This document shows, one piece after another, positions 16,978-26,242 of a stretch of 39,742 bases of DNA; the first letter of the stretch is position 1; every line of letters starts with the position of its first letter. The notes below the pieces were generated by a model, which did no database searches, was not told the origin of the DNA, and saw only the letters and a program-made list of their open reading frames with translations. This DNA is from SIG452 sp045540295 (lineage in GTDB: Bacteria > Bacillota > Clostridia > UMGS1840), in assembly GCA_045540295.1 (NCBI GenBank), contig JAZQGY010000034.1, forward strand, positions 1-39,742. Reading direction: 5' to 3'. The position numbers and the translations under genes were made by a program.

Positions 16978-18228
16978 ATGAAAGTGTTATGGATTTTGAA
17001 TTCGCCCATCGGAGAAATTTCAAAAGTATTAGGACTCAGGCATTCCCAAAGCGGAACCTGGATTGACGCCGCAATGGAATCTTTATTGGAACAAGCTGAC
17101 AACATCAGCCTTACTGTTGCTACCACAGCAAAGATTCCAAAAAACCTGACAAAAACAGAAAACAGAGTGAACTATGTGTGCCTTTCTGGTGGCAGAATGT
17201 TGCGTGGAAGACGTGCTACTAAAAAACAGCTTTCCCTATGGAAAAAAATTGTGTTGGAAATTCAGCCGGATTTGATTCATATCTGGGGAACTGAATTTTC
17301 ATTAGGATATGATTTAAGACGGTTGTTTCCGGACATCCCGTTTTTATACACGATGCAAGGGGTTATGACTTATATCGCAAAATATCCTTATCTGAATTTG
17401 CCGGAAATGAAGAAAAAAATTGGGGTATTCAGCAAATTACGGTGTTATAAATATCAAAAAGAACAGGCTTTGCAGGAATTGCAGGCACAATTGGAGCAGA
17501 TGATGATTGCTGAGGCAGATGGAGTGATTGCCGATAACGAATGGGCAATTTCCCCATTTATCAATCATCAGAATGTAAGCAAATTTCATTTTATCCGCTT
17601 GCCCATTAAAAAGCAGTTCCGGACGGAACAGTGGAAATCTGCTGATGCAGCTGAGAACACGTTGTTTTGTATTGCAGGCAGAAGTGCTCTTAAGGGAATT
17701 CATCAGGTGATAAAAGCGGTTTTGTTGTTAAAACAGGATATTCCCGACATTCGGGTATTAATTCCCGGAAATATTAAAAGCAGAAAGCCTGCTTTCTTGT
17801 TTGAACCTCCCTATCTGGAATACTTAAGAAATGTTGTTGCAGAATATCATCTGGAAGACAACATTCAGTTTCTAGGACAACTCACTACAGATGAAATGAT
17901 TTCTTATATGAAACAGGCAAAGGTATTTGTAATGCCGTCTGCCATTGAGAATGAATCCTCCACTTTGCGGGAGGCTATGTTTCTGGGGATGCCCGTGGTG
18001 ACCAGCTGTGTGGGGGATATTTACGAGGTAATCCGTCCCGGCAAAAATGGTCGGATGTATCGTTTTGAAGAGTATGAAATGATGGCATATCATATCAGAG
18101 AGCTACTGCTAAATCCCGATGAGGCAGAAACGATTGGAAATCAGGCAAGAGAAACTATGGTTTCGTTATATCAAAATCAGACATATGCAACACAACTATC
18201 CGAAGTGTATCGGATTTATCGGAGGTAG
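16978..18228 (+). CDS. Glycosyltransferase, GT4-like (first of a tandem pair)
   Basis: The 416-residue GT-B protein has HSQSGTWIDAAME near residues 22-35, DLIHIWGTEFSLG, a TMQGVM block, and in the C-terminal half AGRSALKGIHQVIKA and SAIENESSTLREAMFLGMPVV, the GT4 donor site with its Glu residues. It shares this order and wording with the next gene (SQSG-W-D, DxIHxxGxEFSxG, QGxxxxI-K, SSIENxSxTLxEAMxLG), so they are paralogs. Its donor and acceptor cannot be told from sequence. RBS GTGGAGAAG lies just upstream. Confidence 0.84.
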   Translation: MKVLWILNSPIGEISKVLGLRHSQSGTWIDAAMESLLEQADNISLTVATTAKIPKNLTKTENRVNYVCLSGGRMLRGRRATKKQLSLWKKIVLEIQPDLIHIWGTEFSLGYDLRRLFPDIPFLYTMQGVMTYIAKYPYLNLPEMKKKIGVFSKLRCYKYQKEQALQELQAQLEQMMIAEADGVIADNEWAISPFINHQNVSKFHFIRLPIKKQFRTEQWKSADAAENTLFCIAGRSALKGIHQVIKAVLLLKQDIPDIRVLIPGNIKSRKPAFLFEPPYLEYLRNVVAEYHLEDNIQFLGQLTTDEMISYMKQAKVFVMPSAIENESSTLREAMFLGMPVVTSCVGDIYEVIRPGKNGRMYRFEEYEMMAYHIRELLLNPDEAETIGNQARETMVSLYQNQTYATQLSEVYRIYRR

Positions 18229-18233
18229 CCGAT

Positions 18234-19478
18234 ATGAACATATTGTGGATTGTTAATTTTTCCATGCCGGCAGTACAACGGAAATTGAACCTTACTGTTC
18301 CTCAAAGCGGCTGGTGGCTGGATACTATTTCTCAAAAATTAAAAACACAGCCCGGCACGAAACTTTATGTGGTTTCTTTGGTGCAAGAGGGTGGTTCTGC
18401 TTTTACGGGGGAAATCGACGATATTTTTTACCGTGTGATTCCCATTTCCTATCAGAACCGTCAATTAAAACCGTCTTCTCGTTTTGTGAAAGAGATGCAG
18501 TCCTTATTGCAGGAAATTAAACCGGATATTATTCATTTGCAAGGAAGTGAATTCTCCATTGGAATTCCTTTTTTACAACAAACTGAAATACCTGTGGTAG
18601 TGTCCATTCAAGGGCTGATTTCGGAAATTGTGAAAAAGGATTACAGCTATCCGGAACTTCGGTTTTCGTTGTCTCCGCTGGATTTTCTGATGGAAAGAAT
18701 TCGTTATATCAAAAATAAAAAACGTGCAGAATCAGAAATCTGGCAATTAGAGCATGCAAATTATGTGATTGGAAGAACACTGTGGGATAGAACCCACACT
18801 TATTTTCATAATACAAAAGCTAAATATTTTTATTTGCAGGAATGTATTCGGGAAAGCTTCATTCAGAATACCTGGGATATTTCCAACACAGAGCCATATA
18901 CCATTTTTTGTGCCGGTGGCTTGGCAAGTCCTTTGAAAGGCTTCCATAAAATTGTGGAGGCAGCATCGTATCTGGTAGAAGAGTTCCCCCATTTAAAATT
19001 AAAAGTTTGCGGCAATTTTAACAAAAGCCAAAAAATCGGATATCATCATTATCTGACCAAATGGATTAAAAAATTGGGCATGGAGAATCATATTGAGTTT
19101 TTAGGATCTTTGGATGAGAAATCAATGTGTGATACCTTTTTAAAAAGCCGTATGTATGTGATGGGGTCCAGCATCGAAAATTCCTCCAACACGTTAGGAG
19201 AAGCGATGTGCCTTGGTGTACCCTCAGTGGTGCCTTTTGTGGGAGGTATTCCTAGTCTGGCAACTGATGAAAAAGAGGCGTTGTTTTATCGGTATGATGA
19301 TACCAAGTTGTTGGCGTACCAGATGCGACGAATCCTTTTGAACAACGATTTGGCGAAACGTCTGGGTCAAAATGCAAAAGCACGTTCGCAGACACAATAC
19401 CAAACCGCGAATCTTTCCGATGATCTGTGCAATATTTATCAAATTGTGATGCAACAACACAAAGAAAGCAGGAGATAA
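18234..19478 (+). CDS. Glycosyltransferase, GT4-like (second of a tandem pair)
   Basis: The 414-residue GT-B protein begins MNILWIVNFSMPA and repeats the motifs of the preceding gene: PQSGWWLD, DIIHLQGSEFSIG, SIQGLISEIVK, AGGLASPLKGFHKIVEAAS and SSIENSSNTLGEAMCLGVPSV. It lies only 5 nt after that gene, with the CGGAGG site inside the preceding stop region. Divergence of the paralogs at many positions suggests different linkages or sugars. Membrane-associated cytosolic action is expected. Confidence 0.84.
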   Translation: MNILWIVNFSMPAVQRKLNLTVPQSGWWLDTISQKLKTQPGTKLYVVSLVQEGGSAFTGEIDDIFYRVIPISYQNRQLKPSSRFVKEMQSLLQEIKPDIIHLQGSEFSIGIPFLQQTEIPVVVSIQGLISEIVKKDYSYPELRFSLSPLDFLMERIRYIKNKKRAESEIWQLEHANYVIGRTLWDRTHTYFHNTKAKYFYLQECIRESFIQNTWDISNTEPYTIFCAGGLASPLKGFHKIVEAASYLVEEFPHLKLKVCGNFNKSQKIGYHHYLTKWIKKLGMENHIEFLGSLDEKSMCDTFLKSRMYVMGSSIENSSNTLGEAMCLGVPSVVPFVGGIPSLATDEKEALFYRYDDTKLLAYQMRRILLNNDLAKRLGQNAKARSQTQYQTANLSDDLCNIYQIVMQQHKESRR

Positions 19479-19479
19479 G

Positions 19480-20463
19480 ATGAAAAATTTATACGAAACT
19501 GACATTGCTGTTTTGTTGATTTTTTTTAACCGTCCTGACAATTTTAAAAAAGTTTTTGAACAAGTGAAAAAAGCAAGACCATCCCGATTATATTTATCTT
19601 GTGATGGCGCAAGAGAAGGAAATCAGAATGATGTTGTAAAGATTGCTCAATGCAAAGAAATTGCCAAGGATATTGATTGGGAATGTGAAGTTTACGAAAA
19701 TTACAGTGACGTAAATCTTGGTTGCGGAAGAGGTCCCAAGGCAGGCATTGATTTTATGTTTCAAAGGGAAGAATACGGAATCATTTTGGAGGATGACTGT
19801 ATTCCATCTGTATCTTTTTTCCGGTTTTGCAAAGAAATGCTGGAAAAATATAAGGATGATCGTCGCATTTATATGGTGACAGGCTTAAATTCCGACAAGG
19901 AAAGCCTCTCTTGTGAGGACTCTTATTTCTTTGGCTATTCCGGTGCTAATTGGGGCTGGGCAACCTGGAAACGAGAATGGGAAAAACTAGATTATGAACT
20001 GCAGATTACAAAGGATGCTCCAACTATGAAATTATTGGAGCAACACACAAAAACCATTACTCCGCGTGCATTCCATTTTACGAAACAGATGAAAAAAACT
20101 TATCAGAGGCTTCAAAATGGAGAGGATATCAGTTATTGGGATTTGCAGTGGCAGATTCAGAAGTTTACAAATCATCAGTTGGCGGTAATTCCACAGAAAA
20201 ATCTGATTACCAATATCGGTGTGGGGGAGGATTCCACTCACGCGAAACACACCCGTGCGGATAAAACGGCAGGTCAAACGGTTGGGAAAATTTCGTTTTT
20301 ATATAATAGGCAATATGAGTTGCAGTTTCCGTTGAAACACCCGCAGCATATGATACCGGATATTACTTATGACCGCAGAGTGGACCGCGGCTTGTTCCCT
20401 GTTCTTGCTGTGCGTATTGTTCAGAAGTTAAAATATGAATTGTGTCGCAGATTAAAGAAATAA
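19480..20463 (+). CDS. GT-A fold glycosyltransferase (GNT-I/HlpA-like)
   Basis: The 327-residue protein starts with DIAVLLIFFNRPDNFKKVFE, then YLSCDGAREG, SDVNLGCGRGPKAGIDF and the metal-binding acidic motif EDD at 104-106 in ILEDDCIPSVSFF. This is the GT-A arrangement of proteins annotated as hemolytic or glycosyltransferase-like and distantly like N-acetylglucosaminyltransferase I. The GANWGWATWKREW motif is typical of the same group. It is one nt after the previous stop, with GGAG upstream. The sugar is not known. Confidence 0.8.
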   Translation: MKNLYETDIAVLLIFFNRPDNFKKVFEQVKKARPSRLYLSCDGAREGNQNDVVKIAQCKEIAKDIDWECEVYENYSDVNLGCGRGPKAGIDFMFQREEYGIILEDDCIPSVSFFRFCKEMLEKYKDDRRIYMVTGLNSDKESLSCEDSYFFGYSGANWGWATWKREWEKLDYELQITKDAPTMKLLEQHTKTITPRAFHFTKQMKKTYQRLQNGEDISYWDLQWQIQKFTNHQLAVIPQKNLITNIGVGEDSTHAKHTRADKTAGQTVGKISFLYNRQYELQFPLKHPQHMIPDITYDRRVDRGLFPVLAVRIVQKLKYELCRRLKK

Positions 20464-20483
20464 TCATGAAAGCGGAGGAAACT

Positions 20484-21479
20484 ATGTTAGTATCTGTTAT
20501 TGTGCCGGTTTACAAGGTGGAAAAATATCTTGCAACTTGTATAGAAAGTATTTGTAACCAAACATACAAAAAACTGGAAATTATTCTGGTGGATGACGGT
20601 TCACCGGACAATTGCGGTGCTATTTGTGACGAGTATGCTAAAAAAGATGCCAGAATCCGAGTAATTCATAAAGAAAATGAAGGGCAGGCAGTGGCAAGAA
20701 ACTATGCACTGGATATCTGTAAAGGCGACTATATCATGTTTGTTGATAGTGATGATATGATCAAGTCGGATATGGCAGAAAAGCTTTTACAAGCCGTTGT
20801 ATATCATCAATGCGACATCGGTGCTTGTGGGATTATTTTTAAAAAGAAACATAGCGAAGAGGTATTTGAGTATGATGATACTTGTATACTCAAATCTCCT
20901 CAACTTTTGCAATGGTTTTTTCAAGGCAAAACAACTTCTGTGATGTGTGATAAAATTTATACGAGCAAGTTGTTTGAGAATGTGCGATTTCCTGTATTGC
21001 GGAGTCGTGAGGACGCCTATGTTTTGCCTGAAATCTTAGGAAGTTGTAAGAGCTGTGTTGTAATTCCTGAAAAATTATACATTCAAAATATTCGTGAGGA
21101 TAGTACCGAGCAAAAGCCCGTGTCTCAGGAGAAAATAGATGCGGCTGTTGCAGCTTTGAAGCATCAGCAGGAGTATTTGAGAAAGTTTTATCCGCAATTG
21201 TGCAGGGAAGTTGTTTTATCTCCGGCAGTACTTCATCTTAATTTCTTAAAAGAATTGATTGCAAAAAATGGTTGTACTCCTCGGCACTCGTTATACCGGC
21301 AACAGTTGGAAGCGTTGCTTGCTGAACTGGAACAAGTTGATTGTAACCAGTTATCCGAGGAACAGACAAGATTGTTTTACCGTTTGTATCAAATAAAAAA
21401 ATATCCGATCTTGTTTTACTGGTACCGAAAAATGGTATGTCTGTTACGGAAAATTCAGGGGAAATTACATTTGCGTTGA
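20484..21479 (+). CDS. Glycosyltransferase family 2 (first of a related pair)
   Basis: The frame opens at 20442, but GGAGG (20474-20478) lies 5 nt before the ATG at 20484, and no ribosome site is seen before the upstream ATGs; 20484 gives 331 residues. The GT-A domain has VSVIVPVYKVEKYL, the VDDGSPDN nucleotide motif (Asp37-Asp38) and FVDSDD (88-90). The rest has a QLYRQQL-like helical C-terminus. The first about 90 residues match the next gene closely, while the C-terminal halves differ. It overlaps no neighbour after start correction. It is cytosolic and would use a UDP-sugar. Confidence 0.88.
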   Translation: MLVSVIVPVYKVEKYLATCIESICNQTYKKLEIILVDDGSPDNCGAICDEYAKKDARIRVIHKENEGQAVARNYALDICKGDYIMFVDSDDMIKSDMAEKLLQAVVYHQCDIGACGIIFKKKHSEEVFEYDDTCILKSPQLLQWFFQGKTTSVMCDKIYTSKLFENVRFPVLRSREDAYVLPEILGSCKSCVVIPEKLYIQNIREDSTEQKPVSQEKIDAAVAALKHQQEYLRKFYPQLCREVVLSPAVLHLNFLKELIAKNGCTPRHSLYRQQLEALLAELEQVDCNQLSEEQTRLFYRLYQIKKYPILFYWYRKMVCLLRKIQGKLHLR

Positions 21480-21491
21480 GATGGAGGAAAT

Positions 21492-22469
21492 ATGAAAGAT
21501 TTGGTATCGGTGATTGTTCCTGTTTATAAAGTAGAGAAATACTTGATTAAGTGCGTGGATAGTATTTGTAGTCAAACGTATAAAAAACTGGAAATCATTT
21601 TGGTGGATGATGGTTCACCGGATAGTTGTGGTGTAATTTGTGATGAATATGCCAAGAAGGACAACCGTATTAAAGTAATTCATAAAGAAAACGGCGGGTT
21701 ATCCGATGCCAGAAATGCCGGAATGGAGATTGCTTCCGGAGAATATCTGATGTTTGTTGATAGTGACGACTGGTTGTTTTCCAAAGCGGTGGAGACGTTA
21801 TGGCAGAGAATGCACCGGGATCAATCTGATTTAGTCATTGGAAGTATTCGATGTATGGATATCAATGACCAGCCTTTGTTGAATTTTGGAATGCAGTGGC
21901 TTCTTGAGGACCGGGTTTATGATGCATTGGAATATGCATTCCCGACTATGCTCGCTTTTCCTATGGCTGTTGCAAAACTGTATCGGAGAGAGTTAGTTTC
22001 TGAGATTCGTTTTCCGGTTGGAAAGTTACATGAGGATGAGTTTACGGTGCATCGTTTTATTGGGAAATGCCAGAAAATTTCTACGGTATCTGATGTGGTT
22101 TATTTTTATCTGCAGAGGGAAAATGGAATTATGCATACGGCATATCACATCAAAAGATTAGATGTGATTGAAGCATTTATGGAACGGGTTATTTTTTATC
22201 ATGATAAGAGAATGTACCCGGGTATGGAACGAATGTATCTGATTAGTTTAGTTTACATGGGGAATTGTTGTTCTAAATTAGACAGGACGACTCGGGATAA
22301 TAAAAAACGAATTTCTCAATTGTATCAGTTGATAAAAGCTGTTGGTTATCGTTATGTCATTAGAAAAGCATCGGTTCCTACTATAATCCGGTACTGGATT
22401 TATTATATCAGCCCTGAATTATATTATGGTATATTACGGTTATTAGGAAGAATCAGGGGGAGCAAATAG
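21492..22469 (+). CDS. Glycosyltransferase family 2 (second of a related pair)
   Basis: The 325-residue GT-A protein has VSVIVPVYKVEKYL, VDDGSPDS (Asp39-Asp40), GGLSDARNAGM and FVDSDDW (about 89-94), the usual GT2 layout. The shared 16-residue block TYKKLEIILVDDGSPD and the CDEYAKKD block are identical to the preceding gene, showing duplication of the catalytic half. The C-terminal half, with HEDEFTVHRFIGKC, is more like the usual capsule GT2 acceptor region. GGAGG is 12 nt after the previous stop. The linkage made is not known. Confidence 0.89.
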   Translation: MKDLVSVIVPVYKVEKYLIKCVDSICSQTYKKLEIILVDDGSPDSCGVICDEYAKKDNRIKVIHKENGGLSDARNAGMEIASGEYLMFVDSDDWLFSKAVETLWQRMHRDQSDLVIGSIRCMDINDQPLLNFGMQWLLEDRVYDALEYAFPTMLAFPMAVAKLYRRELVSEIRFPVGKLHEDEFTVHRFIGKCQKISTVSDVVYFYLQRENGIMHTAYHIKRLDVIEAFMERVIFYHDKRMYPGMERMYLISLVYMGNCCSKLDRTTRDNKKRISQLYQLIKAVGYRYVIRKASVPTIIRYWIYYISPELYYGILRLLGRIRGSK

Positions 22470-23561
22470 ATGAAACGAAGCATTTTGGAATTACTGATTG
22501 GTTCTAAAATATTATTACCGGTGAAACAATTCAGAAAAAAAATAATCAAAAAACGGTTTTGTCGGAATCTGAAACGAAAAATTGTGGAAATCAGAAAGAG
22601 TTATCACCGGATTGTTTTCATTGTGGCGACTCCCTGCCATGGAAATCTGGGAGACCATGCTATCGTTTATGCAGAGCATCGCATACTGAAAAAAAGTGGA
22701 TTTTCTGACAATGTGATAGAAATTTCTAATCTGGAGTATGAAAGATATCACGATGTTATTCGATCGTTTATTTGCCCCAAAGATATTATTGTTATTGACG
22801 GTGGAGGAAATTTAGGAACCCTTTGGCCGCAGGAAGACGATAAGATTGCGGAGATTATCCAAACTTATCCGGAAAACAAAATAGTGATCTTTCCGCAGAC
22901 CTGTTACTATGACGATTCCTCGGAAGCAACGCAGAGATTACACAAGAATCGATCTGTTTATGCAAATGCAAAAGATTTAACCATTATGTTACGGGACAGA
23001 CAGTCTTACAACTTTTGTGAGAAAAATTTCCAAGGCGTGAAACTGCTACATGTTCCGGATATTGTTACGTCCGTAAATTATCAGGTTAAACAGGAGCGCG
23101 AACCGGTTTGTATGATTTGTTTCCGTAAAGATTTGGAAAAAAATCTTTCTTTGGAACAGCAAGAGAGTATTTTTGCTGAACTGAAGAATCATCAGATTGC
23201 TGCAAAAGAATTTTCAACCATATATCCCGGAAGCGTAAATGCGAATCAACGGGAACAGCTTTTAACGGAATTGTGGTCGGAGATTGGTAGTGCAAAACTG
23301 GTAATTACCGATCGACTTCATGCCATGATATTCGCTGTTATTACCGGAACACCTTGTATGGCGTTGGACAATAAGAGCAAAAAAGTAAGTGGAGTGTATG
23401 AATGGATTTCACAATTACCGTATGTCAAGGTTTTTGAATCTGCTGAGGAAATGAAAAATGAGATTTTGGTGTTTTATCAGAAACAGGCAGAAATGTATCC
23501 TCTGGATTTGCTGAAAACCGAATTTGAAAAAGTGACCGATATTTTTAAAGAAGAGATTTGA
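22470..23561 (+). CDS. Polysaccharide pyruvyl transferase family protein
   Basis: The 363-residue protein has the PF04230 marks: HGNLGDHAIVYAE near residue 58-70, IDGGGNLGTLWP, an internal MLRDRQSY, and the C-terminal KLVITDRLHAMIFAVITGTPCMALDN. This family transfers a pyruvyl group from phosphoenolpyruvate to sugar hydroxyls, forming ketals that add negative charge. The first about 45 residues are basic. It begins directly after the GT2 stop codon with GGGGAG upstream. Pyruvylation also fits the SLH protein at 5374, because SLH domains bind pyruvylated polymers; whether this polymer is that ligand is inference. Confidence 0.88.
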   Translation: MKRSILELLIGSKILLPVKQFRKKIIKKRFCRNLKRKIVEIRKSYHRIVFIVATPCHGNLGDHAIVYAEHRILKKSGFSDNVIEISNLEYERYHDVIRSFICPKDIIVIDGGGNLGTLWPQEDDKIAEIIQTYPENKIVIFPQTCYYDDSSEATQRLHKNRSVYANAKDLTIMLRDRQSYNFCEKNFQGVKLLHVPDIVTSVNYQVKQEREPVCMICFRKDLEKNLSLEQQESIFAELKNHQIAAKEFSTIYPGSVNANQREQLLTELWSEIGSAKLVITDRLHAMIFAVITGTPCMALDNKSKKVSGVYEWISQLPYVKVFESAEEMKNEILVFYQKQAEMYPLDLLKTEFEKVTDIFKEEI

Positions 23562-23580
23562 TAATGGAGCGTATCATAAT

Positions 23581-25113
23581 ATGAACCATAAATATACCAC
23601 TATATTTAATTTGATATCGAATTTGTTTTCCTTTGCAGCAAGTATTGCAATTGGTTTCTTTTTGTCGCCGTATATTATCAAACACCTGGGAGCTGAGGCA
23701 AATGGGTTTACGCAATTGGCAAATAATTTTGTCAATTACGCATCCTTAATTACTATTGCTTTAAATTCTGTTGCAGGACGATTTATTTCGATTGAATATC
23801 ATAAGGGGCATAAAGAGGAAGCTCAGAAATTTTATACTGCTTTAATTACCGGCAACCTTGTGATTGGTGCTGTTTTATTTGTTGCATTTACAATTGTGAC
23901 GTTGAATTTGCAACAGCTCATCAATATTGATTCCGTCAGTGTGGCGGATGTCAAATGGTTATTCGGATTTGTGTTTGCTAACTTTTTGTTGTCTCAGATT
24001 TCATCTATTTTTATGATTTCTACTTATGTGACAAATAAACTGTACTATTCTAATCTGATTTCTTTAACCAATTCTTTGCTCAGAGTAGTAATTTTGATGG
24101 CCTTATTTGGCTTTTTTGAGCCGAAAATGTATTATGTGGGATTAACCAGTTTTATTATTATTGCATTGTTGTTGCCTGCTTATTTTCTAATTAAAAGAAA
24201 ATTGATAAAAGAGATACGGTTTCAGTGGAAACTGTTTGAGCCCAAGTATGTATGGTCGCTGGTCTCCTCAGGAATCTGGAACACCATTACCCAGTGTGGC
24301 AATATTCTGATGACAGGATTGGATCTGTTGCTGGCAAATTTGTTTGTTGCGCCGTTGGAGATGGGGATATTGGCTACGGCAAAAACAATTCCCAATTACA
24401 TTATTCAATTGGGAGGTATGATTAATACCAATTTCGCTCCGAATCTGACGATAACTTACGCCACTTCCGATACAAAGGAAGTTTTGCGTAATTTACGATG
24501 GTCTATGAAATTATCCAGCATTCTAATGTCAATTCCTCTTGGCGTTTTGAGTGTATTCGGTGTCCAGTTCTACCGCTTGTGGGTGCCGACCTTGGATCCT
24601 GTTAAACTAGCAATGTTATCCTTTTTGACTTGTCTGGCATTTGTTCCGTTTTCCGGACCGCAAACATTGAATAATGTTTACACTACAACCAATAAACTCC
24701 GTTTGAATTCCGTGACTGTTATTATTGCAGGGTTGTTGAACTTTGTGATTGTTTATGTTCTGCTGAAGTTCACAAATTTGGGCGTTTTTGCTATAGCAGG
24801 AGTGAGCTCATTGATTTCCATTTTGAGGAATTTGCTGGTAACGGTTCCATATACAGCATTTTTGTTAAAACTAAAATGGCATACGTTTTACAAGGATGTG
24901 GGAATATCCTGTTTGTGTTACTTTGTGGTTGTTGCTATTTCGTTGTTTGCATTGTGGCTGTTGCCTAATCATACATGGATTACTTTGGTTTTCTCTGTGG
25001 CGATTGTTTGTGTTTTTAGTTTTATTGTCGAAATAGTCATCCTGCTGAACAAAGAAGAAATCTGTGTATTAAAAAATATTATGTTAAGAAGGAGAGGAAA
25101 GCAGAATGGATAA
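23581..25113 (+). CDS. wzx: Oligosaccharide flippase (Wzx/MATE-like)
   Basis: The 510-residue protein has about 12-14 hydrophobic segments spread over its length with short basic loops. IGFFLSPYIIKHLGAEANGF is the N-terminal signature of polysaccharide transporters (PF01943/PF14667), and the GLDLLLANLFVAPLEMGILATA region follows the usual middle loop. It would turn lipid-linked repeat units from the inner to the outer face of the membrane, before the EpsG-like polymerase. GGAG sits 11 nt before the ATG. Its last 8 nt overlap the next gene, so the radical SAM gene is translationally tied to it. Confidence 0.9.
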   Translation: MNHKYTTIFNLISNLFSFAASIAIGFFLSPYIIKHLGAEANGFTQLANNFVNYASLITIALNSVAGRFISIEYHKGHKEEAQKFYTALITGNLVIGAVLFVAFTIVTLNLQQLINIDSVSVADVKWLFGFVFANFLLSQISSIFMISTYVTNKLYYSNLISLTNSLLRVVILMALFGFFEPKMYYVGLTSFIIIALLLPAYFLIKRKLIKEIRFQWKLFEPKYVWSLVSSGIWNTITQCGNILMTGLDLLLANLFVAPLEMGILATAKTIPNYIIQLGGMINTNFAPNLTITYATSDTKEVLRNLRWSMKLSSILMSIPLGVLSVFGVQFYRLWVPTLDPVKLAMLSFLTCLAFVPFSGPQTLNNVYTTTNKLRLNSVTVIIAGLLNFVIVYVLLKFTNLGVFAIAGVSSLISILRNLLVTVPYTAFLLKLKWHTFYKDVGISCLCYFVVVAISLFALWLLPNHTWITLVFSVAIVCVFSFIVEIVILLNKEEICVLKNIMLRRRGKQNG

Positions 25114-26233
25114 GATAAAACGAATCATACTTTTCAATATACCTATGTCTATTTGCAATTTTCGTTGTGATTATTGTTATTTAACTCATAGGCCGGTAGC
25201 TTATCAGGGCAGGCAAGTTCAGTTGCGATATACTCCGCAAGAGGTTGCGTATGCATTAAGACCGGAACGCTTAGGTGGACTGGCATACATCAATTTTTGT
25301 GCAGAGGGAGAAACTCTGTTGACCAAGAATATTGATGAATATATCTATGAATTGGTTAAGGCGGGACATTATGCCGAGATTGTTACAAATCTTACGGTTA
25401 CGCCTGTATTAGATAAAATTTTATCCTGGGATAAATCGTTGCTGAAAAGAATTACATTTAAATGTTCTTTTCACTATTTGGAACTGAAAAAGAAAAACTG
25501 GTTAGATACTTTTGCAGAAAATGTGAAAAAAATATGGAATTCCGGTGCATCAGCCAGTGTGGAGATTACTCCCTCTGATTCTTTGATTCCGTACATTGAT
25601 GAGGTGAAACAGTTTTCTATGGATCACTTTGGAGCGTTGCCTCATCTTTCTATTGCACGTAATGATAACACAGAAGAAATCGACTATTTAACAGATTTAA
25701 CACAAGAAGAATATCAAACAACTTGGGAACAGTTTGGTTCTTCTTTCTGGGAATTCAAACGAACTATTTTCAAGAAACCTGTCAAGAAATTTTGCTATGC
25801 AGGTGACTGGATGATGCTTCTTGATTTTGAAACGGGGAATATGAAGCAATGTTATTGTACACGGGAAAAAGAAAATAGCATTTTTAGAAATCCCGATAAG
25901 CCGATTCCCTTTAAAGCTATCGGAAAATGTCCCATAGCACATTGCTATAATGGACATGCGTTGTTGACCCTTGGTTGTGTTCCTGATTTTACTGATGTGC
26001 GATACGGTGATATTCGCAATCGCACGAAAGCAGACGGAAGTCAATGGTTGCAGCCTGAACTTTTGCAGTTTTTTAATACTACACTTTGTGAGAATAACAA
26101 AGAATACTCGTATATGAGAAAATCGTATGTGAAAGCGATAAATCATTTCAACCGTTGTCTGCGAAAAATCTATGGTCGTTTAAGACGTATGATAAAAAAA
26201 CAGAAAAGAGATAAGGGCGTTTACATTCCATAA
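25106..26233 (+). CDS. Radical SAM protein with SPASM-like C-terminal cysteines
   Basis: The 375-residue protein has CX3CX2C at Cys17, Cys21 and Cys24 (CNFRCDYC), the [4Fe-4S] site of radical SAM enzymes, and NFCAEGETLL, in the place of the GGEPLL SAM-binding strand. Six more cysteines follow at 230, 249, 251, 275, 280 and 291 (FCYAG, QCYC, KCPIAHC, GCVPDF), the pattern of an auxiliary Fe-S cluster domain as in SPASM or Twitch proteins. The C-terminus is basic (RRMIKKQKR). Its start lies inside the wzx end. It might oxidise, epimerise or otherwise change a sugar or an attached amino acid in the polymer. The substrate is not known. Confidence 0.88.
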   Translation: MDKIKRIILFNIPMSICNFRCDYCYLTHRPVAYQGRQVQLRYTPQEVAYALRPERLGGLAYINFCAEGETLLTKNIDEYIYELVKAGHYAEIVTNLTVTPVLDKILSWDKSLLKRITFKCSFHYLELKKKNWLDTFAENVKKIWNSGASASVEITPSDSLIPYIDEVKQFSMDHFGALPHLSIARNDNTEEIDYLTDLTQEEYQTTWEQFGSSFWEFKRTIFKKPVKKFCYAGDWMMLLDFETGNMKQCYCTREKENSIFRNPDKPIPFKAIGKCPIAHCYNGHALLTLGCVPDFTDVRYGDIRNRTKADGSQWLQPELLQFFNTTLCENNKEYSYMRKSYVKAINHFNRCLRKIYGRLRRMIKKQKRDKGVYIP

Positions 26234-26242
26234 GGAGAAAAA

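Noticed and set aside
24390..24414. 8-bp inverted repeat inside wzx (TCCCAATT/AATTGGGA)
   Set aside because: It is within coding sequence, short and without a T-run; likely chance in AT-rich DNA.
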